Source: Zanthoxylum bungeanum (lineage: Eukaryota > Streptophyta > Magnoliopsida > Sapindales > Rutaceae). Taken from it: a stretch of DNA of 64,000 bases. Positions 1 through 12,731 of this stretch are shown piece after piece. Where the stretch lies: NCBI GenBank assembly GCA_019454045.1, contig SKCR01006517.1, positions 276,001 to 340,000 of the forward strand, written 5' to 3'. Below the pieces are notes generated by a model. It saw only the letters and a program-made list of their open reading frames with translations. It was not told where the DNA came from and made no database searches. The stretch's first letter is position 1; the number at the start of each line of letters is the position of its first letter. The position numbers and the translations under genes were made by a program.

Positions 1-850
1 AATATATAATCTTTATCAGGCGTAGTATACAATGTATTACGTAATACGATCTAATAACGGATGTCATATGCTAGGCCTAGGGCTGGAATTGTGTTTGCCC
101 CGTGTGAAGCATATATCGAATTACTAGCAACTAGTCTTTGTAATCGGATAATCATGACCTAGCCATACTATCCCAATAGCTGTAGCATTTAAGAGTACTA
201 GTTCCGTATCCTGCGTGATCATTATCTCCATATGACTGTAGTGATACTTCCATCTTGACATCACACCCAATACACTAGGATTCTCAGTAAACCCAAAAGA
301 GGCGTGCATAGAACCTGTTAAAGCTCCGGATGACCAAAACCAAAGCGTACTAATGGTCGCAAGTTTTAGCGATGCAAGTCTCAGTTTAAGACCATATACA
401 CCTACCCTGATTCGAATTCCCATAGTCACATAATCAGAATCCCAATTTGAGTCCGAGGGGTCTATCCAGAGCGAAGCTGTTCCCAGTCTAATGGCTAATA
501 AAACCTCTTATCACACTTACATAAGTATTCAATACTAAAATATATGAAAACTATGCCGTTAAGATTCCATAACGCGTACAAGTGTAATACTAGCCTATTC
601 CATATTATCGATGTCCAGTCTCGATAATACTACAACTAGGGATATTTAATGATTAAACCTTTCATGGATTAATATTGTCTCATATCTTATTAATCAGGTA
701 CTAATCATATGGACTTTTATCATTTATATATATCCAAGTAATCTAATTAAAAAATGATAAAATAGTAATTTCCTTTGTCACATAGTTAATTTGTAAAAAA
801 ACACCATGTCTTTTACAAATAGTGATACTATGGGTCATAATTTTCCAACA
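1..850 (-). mobile_element. Copia-1 3' LTR (partial, runs off the window)
   Basis: Read on the minus strand this starts TGTTGG at 850 and continues to the left window edge. Its first 150 bases align closely with the start of the LTR at 3540 and with the minus-strand starts of the solo LTRs ending at 27818 and 51216, so four members of one LTR family lie in this window. A purine-rich tract typical of copia polypurine tracts lies immediately outside it (851-870, read on minus), and Copia-1 RNase H comes next. That order fixes it as the 3' LTR of a minus-strand element. The outer end is not in the window. Confidence 0.85.
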
Positions 851-2290
851 ATCTCCTACTTGGCCTATAGTAAATCCCTCAAGTGTCGAACATCTGAACA
901 TGTCAGTGGATATACAAGGTTATCATCTGAAATGATCTTTTCGATCTTCACATCGCCACAATGTGTGATCTCACGAATCAGATGAAGCCTTCGAAGTACA
1001 TACTTGGATCATTGATGAGACCGTGGTTCCTTAGCCTGTGCTGTAACCCAGCTCAGCTGCTAACAGAACTACTCCTAATCCAATTAGGAATTTTATAGAT
1101 CCAAAATACTTCTTTTGCTGTATCATCCGCAGTAATGTATTCTGCTTTTTTTTGTTGAATCGACAATAGTATCTTGCTTGGAAGATTTCTAGCTTACTGT
1201 TTCGTTGTTCTAACAAAATATGTACCCTTATTGCGACCTATAATCATCTTTATCGGTTTGGAAATTTGCATCGATAAACCCAGTCACCTCAAGTTCTCTA
1301 TCTCTATAAATTAAAAAAACATACTTAATTCGTCTAAGATACTTTAGGATGTTCTTAACATCAATCCAGTGACTATTACCTGAATCGGACTGATAGTGAC
1401 TGCAGATGCTCAAAGCATATGTGACACTAGGTAGCATACATGTTTTTCAATGCAAGAATTCTAGGAGAGTGCCAACAACTTTTAGATCTATTTCAGTAGA
1501 TCTTTATTTCTAGAAAAAAAAAGGTTGTTTTTCCCAAGTATTTCATTGAGAATTTTAATGATAACCAAGCTTTCACCGATTGTAATATAGGAATGTCATT
1601 ACTAAGAAGTAATACATCATCAACGTATAAGACAATCATTGTGAGTGCGCTCCCACTAACCTTCTTATATACACAAGAATCATCTTCATTTTGAATGAAA
1701 CCATATGGTAATATAATCTCATTAAAATGTTGGTTCCAAGAACGCAATGCTTACTTCAATCCATAAATGGATCGATTTAACTTGTAAACTTTGTTTGCAT
1801 GTTTTGGCACGATAAAACCATCAGGATGTTGTATATAAACATCCTCCAAAAGGTTTCCGTTAAGGAAAGCGGTTTTGACGTCCATCTGCCATATTTCATA
1901 ATCGAAATATGCAACATTGGCAAGCATTATTCGAATGGATTTAATCATGGCAACGGGTAAAAGGTTTCGTCGTAATCGACACCATGTTGATGACGATAGC
2001 CTTTCGCTATAAGCCTAGCTTGGTACGTCTGTATATTGCCACCCATGTCTGTCTTTGCCTTAAAGACCCATTTACTACCATTAGGCACAATGTCTTTTGG
2101 TACATCAACCAGTGTCCAAACTTGGTTGGTATACATGGAATCCATTTCAGACTTCATGGTATCTTGCCACAAAACGGAGTCGATACTTTGTATCTTTTCC
2201 TCATACGCAGCCGGTTTTTATTCCTCAATAAGATTAATATCTACATGAGGTGAGATTAGAAACCCATACCTCTAAGATTGTTTTCTTACT
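851..2290 (-). pseudogene. Copia-1 reverse transcriptase and RNase H remnant
   Basis: Minus-strand copia pol in several frames. In pol order: a piece at 1945-2172 with the WVFKAKTD and YDETF-type motifs; 1751-1948 with MDVKTAFLNGNL and the RSIYGLK block; 1493-1747 with the YVDD catalytic motif (about 1616-1629), followed by a diverged MKYLG block; and RNase H pieces down to 855 with the tail around REITHCGDVKI. Stops and frame changes separate all pieces, so no polyprotein can be made. Copia RT copies RNA into cDNA in virus-like particles. The family is that of the neighbouring LTR; I do not assign a finer lineage. Confidence 0.85.
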
Positions 2291-3539
2291 CTCTCCAACC
2301 TACGCGGTTCTTGTGTATTAGAACAGTCTCATCCCTGATGAATTTTTCATGTTCCGTGAGGGGATCGGTGCCAAGAACAGTATTTCTCTGATTTTCATCG
2401 AGTTCTACTTTCTTCCCACTTACCACTGTATTTAGGAATTCCTCTAAGGAAAATCGCATGGAGAGCAACAAATATTTTATTCTCTTATGGGTTGTGGAAA
2501 TAATATCCTTTGGTTTCCCTAGGATAATCAATTACAAATAGGCACTTATCCGATTTGGGTTCTAGTTTGATACCATCCAAATATTTAATATATGCCGATC
2601 ATCTGCAAATCATCAGGAATGAGAAACCCGGTTTCTTTCCTGTCCATATTTCATATAGAGTCTGTCCAACAGACTTTGATGGAACTTTATTCAAAATAAG
2701 TATTGCACTATTCAATACGTATCCCTTGAAGGAAATTGGTAGCCCAGTGCGACTCTTTATTGACCTTACCATGTTCAATAAAGTTCAGTTTCTTCGTTCG
2801 ACCACACCGTTCAATTGAGGTGTTCCGGGAGGAGTCCACTGTGAAAGAATACCGTATTCTTTTAAGTAATCTTGAAACTCATTGGTTAAGTATTCTTCAA
2901 CACGGTCCGACCATAATGTTTTGATACATTTGACGGTCTATTTTCCACTTCGTGTCGAAACTCTTTGAATTGATCAAAAGTTTACGAATTGTGTTTCATA
3001 AGATACACATAACCATAACGCGATGCAATATCCATAAAGGTTACGAAGTATTCATATCCATATTTAGCCAAGATAGAGGTGGGCCCACATACGTCACTAT
3101 GAACGAGGGCTAATAGCTTGGTGGAACGTACACTTTTACCACTAAAGGTGTTTTAGGCATTTTGCCTAATTACCTAGAATCACAAACATCATATGAATTA
3201 GGATCAAATCTGTCTAAGTATCCATTCTTCCAAAGAGTGGATATATGAGCCTTGTTAATGCGTCCCAGAATACAATGCCACAAATAAGTCTCATTAGAAT
3301 TACTCAATTTGAGCCATTTATTTGTCATATTATTTTTGAGATTCATTTATATTCAAAATATAAAGACTATTATTAACATTTAATGTACATATCGAAATGT
3401 CATCTTTATATACAAAACACCAAGTGTTCCAAAATACAAAGGTATACCCGCATCGGGTTAAACTAGATAAAGAGATGGTGTTCCTAGTCAAACTAGGTAC
3501 TAAATAATAGTCACCTAAGTAATTATATGCCCCAATAAC
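2291..3539 (-). pseudogene. Copia-1 integrase and pre-integrase remnant, truncated
   Basis: Minus strand. The pre-integrase region reads near 3330-3530 (motifs VPSLTRNTISLSSL and YILNI). Integrase follows towards lower coordinates, with a degenerate PPGTPQLNGVVERRN block around 2790-2842 that carries the catalytic Glu. Frames are broken throughout. Reading upstream, homology stops exactly at 3539/3540, where the TG end of a plus-strand LTR begins, so gag and protease of this element are missing. The simplest cause is insertion of Copia-2 here with later loss of the far side. Confidence 0.75.
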
Positions 3540-5598
3540 TGTTGGACAATTATGACCCATAGCATCACTATTTGTACAGAACACGGTGTTGTTGTACAAA
3601 TTAACTATGTGACAAAGGAAATTTCTCTTTTATCATTTGTAATTGGATTACCAAGATATATAAATGATAGAAGGTCCTTATGATTTTTTCCGGATTGAGA
3701 TGATATGAGACAGTATCAATCTACGAAGGTTTAAATCATTAAATATCCCTAGTCGTGGTATTATCGAGATTAGACATCGATAATGCGGAATAGACTAGTA
3801 TTACACTTTTGCGCGTTGTGGGAGCATAACGGCATAGTTCTCATATATTTGGGAATTGGATACTCATGCAAGTGTAATAGGAGGTTGTGTTTTACCGATG
3901 GTACGGAAAACAGCTTCGCTCTTGATAGACCCCTCGGAATTCCATTGGTAGTATAACTATGTGTCTATGGAAGTCCGAATCAGGGTAGGTGTATTTGGTC
4001 TTAACCTGAGACTTGCACCGCTAATACTTGCCACAATCAAATATACTTTGGTTTTGGTCGTCCAGGGCTTTAACAGGTTCTGTGTACGCCTCTTCTGGGT
4101 ATATTGAGAATCGTAGTGTATTGGGTGTGATGTCAAGATTGAAGTATCACTTCAGTTATAGTGGAGATGATGATCACGTAGGATACAGAACTAGTACTCT
4201 TATGTACTGCAGTCATTGGGATAATATGACTAGGTCATATTTATCCGATTATAGAGACTAGTTACCAGACATCCGATATGTGCTTCGTACGGGGCAGAAA
4301 CTATTCTAGCCCCAAGCCTTGCACGTGAACATCCGATACTTGATCGAAATACGCTATACTACGTATACTACGCCTGATATAGATTATAATATTCCGTTAA
4401 GAATATTTCTAGAGAATTGGGTAGGCATGGCGCTTTGCTAGAAGCCAATCTTGTCATGTAAATCGGTAAAAATGTAGTACTAGGTACGTACGTGTTCGGA
4501 TAGTCCGATGACCGGATTTACTACCAACATATCCGGGGATCTCATGGGTCGCTTCCCGAAGATTCACCGATGATGTATGACTCGCACTTTATTAATCTGG
4601 GATTAATTATAAAAGAGAGAGAAAATTAATCTCAAATTAATTACGGAGATATTTTATCTAGGATAAAATATTATTTAAAGAGATATAACAATTAATTTGG
4701 AATTAATCGATAAAATAATATATTCGATATATTATACGAAATTGGATTTCGTCACGGAATTAAAATTAGATTTTAATTCGGGCGAACGAGTTAATTTAGA
4801 ATTAATTCGTTAGCGATGTGAATAGTAATTTTAATAGGCACAATTATTTAATTAAATTTGATTTAATTACGTCGCAACGGGAAATTCGTTAATTCAGAAT
4901 TAGCGAACCCGAGCCCGGGAGTGTTTGCCGACCCACTCGTATTTCGAATTCAATTGGGGCCCACAAGTCACATCTAGCGTCAAATCATTAGTCAATTTGA
5001 TTGATGTGATGTCTAGTGATTTTGAGTGTTGTGATGTCTAGTCACTTTTAATGTGAATAGTGATGGTGGTGGTTGGAAGGCATTAATTGCCTTTTGGCTC
5101 CAAAAATTGGTTGACCTTTTTGAAAGGCAAATACCAAATTTTTGGTATATGTTTTAATTGATTTTAGAAATCAATTTAGTGTATTAGATACAAAACTCTC
5201 AACCAACACACTTCCTCCCCTCTCTATCTCTCCCACAATCGGCCATGGAGCCATTTTTCCTCTCAAGAAACCGTGAGCCTAGGGTTCAATTTTCTTCATG
5301 ATTTTGTTGCAAAATCAAGAGTACTAGCACACTAAAGGGTCATCCAAGGTGATAGGGAAACTAACTTATGAGCATGGAATCACCACACAAAGCTTGGAGC
5401 TTGGAGATCCATCCATGGAGTTGACCGAAAATGATGGAGCAGAAAGGACCACCATTGCCGAGAGCTTCAAGGGATTTTTATTGTTCCTCACATCGCCAAA
5501 TCCGATCAATGTAAGTATGATTCCGCCATACCTATTTGTTGTATTCACGCATGATTTCTTGCTTGAATGATCATTGGGACTAACCAAGAAACCCAACA
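3540..5598 (+). mobile_element. Copia-2 5' LTR (2059 bp)
   Basis: Starts TGTTGGAC and ends CCCAACA, the inverted ends expected of a copia LTR, and is followed by a degenerate initiator-Met primer site. It is in the same family as the sequences at 1-850, 25699-27818 and 49288-51216. The plus orientation agrees with the gag at 8293. The left flank is Copia-1 protease/integrase on the other strand, so the LTR marks a nested insertion. The matching 3' LTR is not downstream: the element is cut at 11086. Confidence 0.85.
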
Positions 5599-5599
5599 A

Positions 5600-5611
5600 T
5601 GGTATTTTAAG
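5600..5611 (+). promoter_or_regulatory. Copia-2 primer binding site (degenerate)
   Basis: Directly after the LTR end and one spacer base, the sequence TGGTATTTTAAG resembles the initiator-methionine tRNA complement TGGTATCAGAGC used by copia elements to prime minus-strand DNA. The first six bases match and the rest has drifted. Confidence 0.55.
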
Positions 5612-8292
5612 CCATTTTAAGCATGAAATTTGATTAGGGTAAAATTTGGGTAAATTGAATTTGAGCATGTTTGAGTGAAATTACTTGTTTGAGCATGCTT
5701 GTATATGAATGACTTGGAGTTATTTGTGATCAATTTTGTGAAAAATGGATTGGATCAATTTTTCCCCAACAAGTTGGCTTGGCCGAAACTAGTAGGTGCC
5801 CTAATGTCATGGAATTTTTTGATTTTGATCATTGGATGAGTTGAAATCATTTGGGTAATGTTGATTTAGGATTTAATTGGATTAAAACCGAATTGGACAA
5901 TAAAACCCCTAAAATGTCGTGACTATGGAGCATGAAAATGATGTGATTTTTTATTCAAATATGTTGGACATGTTTTGATGATGATTAGCATAATTAATTG
6001 AGTGAATTAGTATTTTGGAAATGTTAATTTGGTTAATTAATTATGGCTATATACTTTAGGTTAATTAAATTATGAAATTTGGAATTTTGGTAATTTAATT
6101 AGATGGGCCAAATTTGGAATTGGGCTTGTAAAGTTGTAATTGGGCTTAATGGGCTTGGTTGGGCCAAGTTTGGTTTAGGCTAATTGGTTGGATCCAATTG
6201 GGCCGAAAACCATATCCATAAAGTCCAAATACAATTAAATGGACCTTTAATTTTAATTGGGCCTAATGAGCCTAAATTGGTTTCTTAGCAAATAAGGGTG
6301 ATTCCTTAAATAGGCTTTGAGATTTGGGTTTGACCCATGTTGACCAAAAGTCCACGCCTTAGAAATTAATTGAAAGCCCATTGGATTTTAATTAAATTGA
6401 CATTGGATGTTAATTAGGCTTTGAGACCCGTAACGATTAGATTTAGATTGTTGACCAAAAGTCCACGCCTTAGAAATTAATTGAAAGCCCATTGGATTTT
6501 AATTAAATTGACATTGGATGTTAATTAGGCTTTGAGACCCGTAACGATTAGATTTAGAATCAAAGTCGTAAAGGCACATTAAAAAGTGTAATTATTTAAT
6601 TTCGAATTAAATATAGAATTAGTATTAAATACAAATTGAATTGGATTTAATTTTGTAGTTTAATATAATTCGTGAATTCGTACTTTGAGTACTTATTCGC
6701 AAAACGAGTTGGACTCGCGCAAAATCAAATCGTTGTTTGAACATTGGATAGTCATTAATTTTTAGATTAATTAATTGGATTAGATTGATTGATAACATGC
6801 TTTGTGTGAATACATGGATACGATGTATGAATAATGTATATCGGATGGATAGTAGATGGGTGAGGGCAATTTTGGAAACTTTTGTAATAAATTTATAATT
6901 TATTAATTAGACCTGTGTGTCCTGCCTATTACCTCTCGACTCTTTGTATTTCTCTTCTCACCTATTCCCCTCAATGTAAATGAGGTTTCTTTAAAAGTGT
7001 TATGTAATTGGGTAGAAGTAATACTTGTGCTAGCGGGAGAGAGGAAATGGAGAGATTTGTTCTAGGAATATTGTTTTAAGTATCCATCCGCATATCATTA
7101 TTATATTTATATAGGCGCCTTATTATGTTTTTAGAATGCATGTTTAAGGGTGTATGATGATGAGACCTTAACAAAGATAATAAATTGGTTGCCAATTTAC
7201 GCGAAAAACCCTCAAAATATATTAAGCGTTTTTCCTTCTATTGAGTAATTCTTACTCAAGATCCAAGATTGATGCTGGTTTGTTGGCCAAAGTCAAGACC
7301 TTTAGCTAAGTAATTATTTCGTGATGAACTTAGAGATTTATTACCTTTGAGGCTAATAAATATAATCACTTGTTTATAATAAAATACATTATAAAAGATA
7401 TAAGTGGGGTGGGACCAAGGCGTTAATAAAACTTTCCAAACTAAAGTTAATTTAACCAAAGGTATTACTAGAGTTAGATAATGATTTGCTGTCTTCCTTC
7501 ACTCAGTACCTTTTTTATAGACAAAAGGAAAAGCTGTGAAGACATCTCGATAATCATTTACTCAAGGCTTATCTTAAAGCATATTTAAAGTGTTGGACTA
7601 ATTTGGAGAATCTATTGTTTATTCCTGTCACCAAGGAAATAAGAGTCTGAGAGGTAAGGGTATTTAAGAGAGTTCGCTCCACCATCCCTCTGGTGAATTT
7701 TCAATGGAGGAATCCATTTGACAGTTATTCACTTAAACTTGCTAAAATCCTCAAAAATAATTTAAGTCTAAAATTTGCCCCCCATTGTAAAGTATAAACC
7801 CAAAGGGCTTAAACCGTATTGGCAAGACTAGGCTTTACCAGACTGACCAATACCAATTTGTCCCTAAATCATACTATTGACAATGGTTTGACTTTTCTGA
7901 GTCATAAGACGCAGCGACCCTTTGGCGTGTTCTTATAACTTAGTGGCAAAGATTGGGTGTCCACAAGGACTAGCATAAGCTATAACATGTTTGATTGCCA
8001 AACCCAATGATCAAGAAATTGTGATTTATATCATAAATTGGTTGGGAACCTACCTAATTATCGTATTTTATAACGATCGGCCCTAGTCGGAGTTATGAAA
8101 TGATAATAATGGGATCATTGCCCATAAGAAATCCATCGGGGTTGATGCGATTTGCTTAAAATTTTAAAACAATTGAGTGAGAGCAACTTCATAATATTAA
8201 AAGCCTATGTTATTATGAAATATTAATGAAAATATTCCTAATTTTAACATTCTCTCTTAATAGATAGGTTAAAATATTTCACAAATATTCAA
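5612..8292 (+). other. Copia-2 long 5' leader, no gene seen
   Basis: About 2.7 kb between primer site and gag, AT-rich, with short reiterations of ttgggcc/aattgggc near 6100-6290 and a 111 bp tandem duplication (listed separately). No credible coding sequence is seen. A long untranslated leader is known in some copia lineages; this one may also hold undetected insertions. Confidence 0.5.
6339..6560 (+). repeat. 111 bp tandem duplication
   Basis: Two adjacent copies, starting near 6340 and 6451, of a unit beginning ttgaccaaaagtccacgcc. By eye they are identical over more than 100 bases, which suggests a much younger event than the surrounding decayed element. Confidence 0.9.
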
Positions 8293-9134
8293 ATGGAAAA
8301 CAGAGTATCATTTCGTTCCATCCTTGATGAGCATAAGCTCAAAGAGGACAACTATAATGACTGGTTTAGAAACCTTAAAATTATCTTACGACAAGAAAAG
8401 ATTTTCTATGTTCTTGAAAGACCATTTCCTCATGAACCCGTAGAAGATGCTGACCAATATACATTTGATTCTTGGAAGAAACACGTCGATGATGATGAGC
8501 AAGCAGTTTTCATAATGTTTGGCTCTATGTCGGATGAACTTCAGAAAGCTCATGAAGATATGAATGCTCAAACCATCATCTTTCACTTGAAGGAGTTGTA
8601 TGCAACTTTCATTCATACTATGAGATTCCAAGTGTCATGTGCCTTATTCCAAACAAGGTATAAGGAAGGATCTGTTAGTGGACATGTGCTTAAGATGATT
8701 GGCCATATTGAAAAATTGGCCAACCTCGGGATCACATGGATCATGAGATAGGTCACGATCTAATTCTTCAGTCCTTACCAAAAGAATTCTCTAACTTTAT
8801 TATGCAGTTTCATCTGTCTGATAAAGAAGCTACTTTAGCAGAATTGCACAATCCGATAAAGCAAGCAGAGAATGACTTGAAACCGGAGCTTAAAACCTCT
8901 GTCATGCTTACTGGTACGGACCTGAAGCCACGAGGTCCAAAGAAAAATAAGGGCAAGACCAAGACTCCAAATCACCTAAAGCCCAATGGTAAGGTAGAGA
9001 AGAAAAATGGAAAGGGGAAATGTTTCTTTTGTGGAAAGAAGGGTCATTGGAAGAAAGACTGCATATCCTTGTAAGCCAATGAAGCTAGGGAAGCCCAGGA
9101 AGCCAAGAAGCCTAATGCTTCAGCTATGATGTAA
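8293..9134 (+). pseudogene. Copia-2 gag (frameshifted)
   Basis: Starts MENRVSFRS and has the copia gag core, with DNYNDWFRNLKI near residue 20 and a second block LILQSLPKEFSNFI. A frameshift near 8735 separates the first 152 codons from the rest. The CCHC zinc knuckle CFFCGKKGHWKKDC is intact at 9021-9062, and stops follow at 9072 and 9132. Gag builds the cytoplasmic virus-like particle and the knuckle binds element RNA. The start was chosen because the protein aligns from this ATG and it is the first ATG after the leader. Confidence 0.85.
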
Positions 9135-10550
9135 ATGATTGAACTATATTCTCAAAACTCTAAACCTTCTACTTGGGTGCTTGACACCGGTTGTGGGACT
9201 CACTTTTGTAACAATGTGCAGGGCCTGAGAAACAGTAGGAGACTCCATCATAGGGAGGTTGACTTACGCATGGGTAATGGAGCAAAACTGGCTGCATTGT
9301 GCGTGGGCACTTATTCATTAGTTTTGCCGAATGGTTTAGTTTTAGACTTAGAAGATTATGTTTATGTACATTCTGTAGTAAAGAACATCATTTCAATTCC
9401 TTCTTTATGTAATAAAGGCTTTTCATGCCTAATAAGTTGTAATGAATGTTCCATTTATTTCAAAGAAAAAAAGTATGGATGTGGTATTTTGAATAATGGT
9501 ATATATGTCTTACAAACTAAAAAAGAATGTTCAACTTCTAATATATACAACGTTAACTCGAAAAATCTCAATAAATCACTTATATGGCACAGTCGCTTAG
9601 GTCATATCAATGAAACAAGATTAACTAAGCTACATAAGGATGGGTATTTCAAACCCTTCAAATATAAACCTTATGGAACTTGTGAGTTTTCTTTACTTGG
9701 TAAAATGGCCAAATTACCCTTCAAAGGTAAAGGACAGCGTGCAGCAGAGACATTAGAATTCATACACTCTAATGTATGTGGGCCAATGTCAGACACTGCT
9801 AGAGGTGGATTCTCCTACTTCATTACCTTTATCTATGATCACTCCCGATATGGGTATTTGTACCTTATGCGGAACAAATATGAAGCCTTTGAGAAATTCA
9901 AAGACTTCAAAGCTGAAGTAGAAAACCAGCTTAATAAAAGTATTAAGTCACTAAGGTCTGACCGAGGTGGTGAATACTTAAGCAACGAATTTCAAGATTA
10001 CTTGAGAGAAAATGGCATTGTTTCCCAGTGGACTCCTCCGGGAACTCCACAGCATAATGGGGTCTCTGAAAGGAGAAATCGGACATTATTAGATATAGTC
10101 TGATCAATGATGTCAGGCACGGATCTACCTCTTTCATTTTAGGGTCTTGATTTAGAAATTGCAGCACTACTACTAAACCAAGTTCCTTCCAAGACTGTTA
10201 GTCAAACACCATATAAGTTATGGTCTGGGAAACATCATAGTCTTAGTTATCTAAGAGTTTGGGGATGTGACGCATATATTAAGCTCACACAAACTAACAA
10301 ATTGGATGATAGGGCAGTTAAATGTAAGTTTGTAGTATATGCCTTGAACTAAAGAGCATACGTGTTCTACGTCCCAAATGAACAAAGAACATTTGTCTCA
10401 AGAAATGCTAAATTTCTATAGAATGAATTCCTTCTCAAGAAATATAGTGGGATTAAACTTGACCTCGATGAGGTACGAGAAGAACAAACTAACATAGAAA
10501 TAAACCACAGGCCCCTCAAAATGGCAGCGACGGAACAACCATGAGTTTAT
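9135..10550 (+). pseudogene. Copia-2 protease and integrase
   Basis: An open stretch of 322 codons (9135-10103) carries the aspartic protease motif LDTGCGTHF (Asp near 9183), the pre-integrase block with IWHSRLGH, and the integrase core. The core keeps LRSDRGGEYLS and NGVSERRNRT, the second Asp and the Glu of the DDE triad. The first Asp block reads HSNVCGP where the family has an Asp before VCGP, so catalysis is lost. After a stop at 10101 the homology continues to about 10400 (PYKLWSGKHHS, LRVWGCDAY) with further stops. It would cut polyprotein and insert cDNA. Confidence 0.85.
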
Positions 10551-11086
10551 GAACTTAGAAGGTCTGGAAGGGAAAGACATTAACCTGAAAGATATGGTTT
10601 CCATATTGATAAGGAACATGATCAGGTCATTAATAATGACGATCCCACCAGTTATGAGGGAAGTAATATGTGACATTGATTCAGTCAAGTGGCTTGAGGC
10701 CATGAAATATGAAATAGACTCTATGTATCAGAATCGAGTCTGGGACTTGGTGGATGCACCTGAAGAGATAAAACTCATAGGCTGCAAGTGGATTTACAAG
10801 TGTAAAACTGATGCAGAAGGCAACATCCAAACCTATAAGGCTAGGTTGGTGGCGAAATGTTATAGATAAATCCAAGGAATTGACTATGACGAAACCTTCT
10901 CGCATGTTGCAATGATGAAGTCCATTCGAATTTTACTGGCACTAGCTGCACACTTTGATTCCGAGATTTGGCGGATGGATGTCAAAACAACTTTCCTTAA
11001 TGGGAACCTCGTAGAGGAAGTCTATATGATACAACCTGAGGGATTTGCAGCTAAGGATAATCAGAATAAAGTATGCAAGCTTAAAT
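10551..11086 (+). pseudogene. Copia-2 reverse transcriptase fragment, cut at 11086
   Basis: Copia RT N-terminal half: WKWIYK-type and YKARLVAK blocks at 10780-10860, a stop in the YDETF region, then SIRILLALAAHFD and MDVKTTFLNGNL (10915-11010) and QPEGF. Homology ends after KVCKLK at 11086, just before the conserved YGLKQ block. The next base belongs to the inverted Athila sequence. The YVDD site, RNase H and 3' LTR are absent, so this is a rearrangement breakpoint and not a normal element end. Confidence 0.85.
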
Positions 11087-11276
11087 CTGATCAGGGCAGC
11101 ATGTAAACAGATAAGGATCATCCCAGTATAATCTTTTGACTTCGGTCAAAAATTTCCTCTTATCTTATTAGCTCCAGTCTGGGGGTTTCTTTCATGTTAC
11201 AAGGAAATTGACAATATTAGCATACCAAGGCATTATATTTACCAAAAATAAAAATTCATCGGGGAAAGAGTCATTG
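11087..11276 (-). repeat. Left arm of 190 bp inverted repeat (Athila RNase H/integrase junction)
   Basis: Reverse complement of 14714-14903, same length, with about 14 mismatches in 190 by hand count. It encodes on minus the end of RNase H and the start of integrase (motifs MPWYANIVNFL and KRKFLTEVKR). Confidence 0.9.
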
Positions 11277-11999
11277 ATAGGAGTGGTATCGATTAGTGAC
11301 TCGTTTTTGAGTCTCGATAAGTGTTCTGCAGCCACGTTCTCTGCCTTTTTTTATCTTTGATTGTGATATTGAATTCTTGAAGAAATAAAATCCACCGTAT
11401 TAATCTTGGCTTGGCGTCCTGTTTAGACATCAAATATCTAACAGCAGCGTGATAAGTGTAAAGAACAGTTGAAGAACCAATTAAATATGATTAAAATTTA
11501 TCCAATGTAAATATTACAGCCTGTAGTTCTTTTTCTGTGGCAGTGTAATTCATTTATGCACTATTTAATGTTCTACTAGCGTAATATATCGCATGCGGCT
11601 TACCTTCCCTGCTCTGCCCTAGAACTGCACTAGCTGTATAATCACTAGCATCACACATTAGCTCAAATGGCAAGGACCAATCAGGGGATTGCATAATAGA
11701 AGCAGAAGTCAAAAGACTGATAATTTTTTGGAATGATTTTTGACATTCTTCTGTCCATTCAAATGTGGCATCTTTTAATAGAAGGTTACATAAGGGTCTC
11801 GATATGGTACTAAAGTCTTTAATGAACCTTCTATAAAATCATGCATGTCCTAAAAAAAAACGAATATCCATAAATGTTTTTGGTGATGGTAATTTAGAAA
11901 TGACCTCTATTTTTGATTTGTCAACCTCAATACCTTTAGATGACACAACGTGTCCTAAAACGATTCCTGAGTCAGTCACGAAATGGCATTTTTCCCAAT
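11277..11999 (-). pseudogene. Athila A1 RNase H region
   Basis: Minus-strand continuation of the gypsy pol below, in several frames. It lies between RT (12000-12713) and the integrase start in the left inverted arm. I see the connector blocks after RT (about 11770-11950, with LGHVVSSKGIEVDK-like sequence) and RNase H sequence towards 11300. Stops and shifts make it non-functional. RNase H would remove the RNA strand after first-strand synthesis. Confidence 0.7.
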
Positions 12000-12720
12000 T
12001 TAACACAAGTTTTTTCCGTCACATCTTTTCAAAATATTTTCCAGATTAGTCAAGCAATTATCAAATGAATTTCCAAAGACAGTTATATAATCCATAAAGA
12101 CCTCTAAACAGTGTTCAACCATGTCACTAAATATGCTCAACATGCATCGTTGGAATGTTGCAGGTGCATTACAAAGTCCAAATGGCATTTTTCTAAATGC
12201 AAATGTTCCAGAGGGGCATGTGAATGTGGTCTTTTCCTGGTCTTCTAAAGCAATGGGAATCTGATAATAACCTGAGTAACTATCAAGAAAACAATAATAA
12301 GGGTGTCCAGCTACTCTTTCTAAAATTTGGTCAAGAAATGGAAAAGGGAAATGATCTTTTCTAGTTGCGTCATTCAATTTTCTATAATCAATGCACATAC
12401 GCCAACTAGATGAAATACGAGTTGGGATTAATTCCCCTTTATCATTTTTTACAACAGTGATTCCAGACTTTTTAGGTACAACCTGTGTAGGACTTACCCA
12501 TTTACTATCAGAAATAGGATAGATAATGTCTGCATCAAGAAGTTTAAGGACCTCAGTTTTTACTACTTCTTTCATGTGAGGGTTTAATCTTCTTTGGGGT
12601 TGACGATATGTCCTAGCATTATCTTCTAGATGTATTCGATGTGTGTAAATTAATGAATTAATACCTTTTATGTCTTTAAAAGTCCATCCAATTGCCAGTT
12701 TATTCTCTTTCAATAAATTT
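12000..12720 (-). pseudogene. Athila A1 reverse transcriptase
   Basis: A 237-codon open frame on minus with the Athila/Tat RT signature: SSWRMCIDYRKLNDATRKDHF, FLDSYSGYYQIPIALEDQEK, TFTCPSGTFAFRKMPFGLCN and the catalytic segment. That segment reads FMDYITVFG near 12085-12095, where the family has FMDD, so the second catalytic Asp is Tyr and the enzyme would be dead even if expressed. Upstream (higher coordinates) is the protease-RT spacer, as expected. It is better preserved than the RT in copy B. Confidence 0.9.
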
Positions 12721-12731
12721 AAAAGTTTACC

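Noticed and set aside
1..5598. One large element with inverted LTRs around a minus-strand copia
   Set aside because: The right LTR is followed by a primer site and plus-strand gag, so it belongs to a second element, Copia-2.
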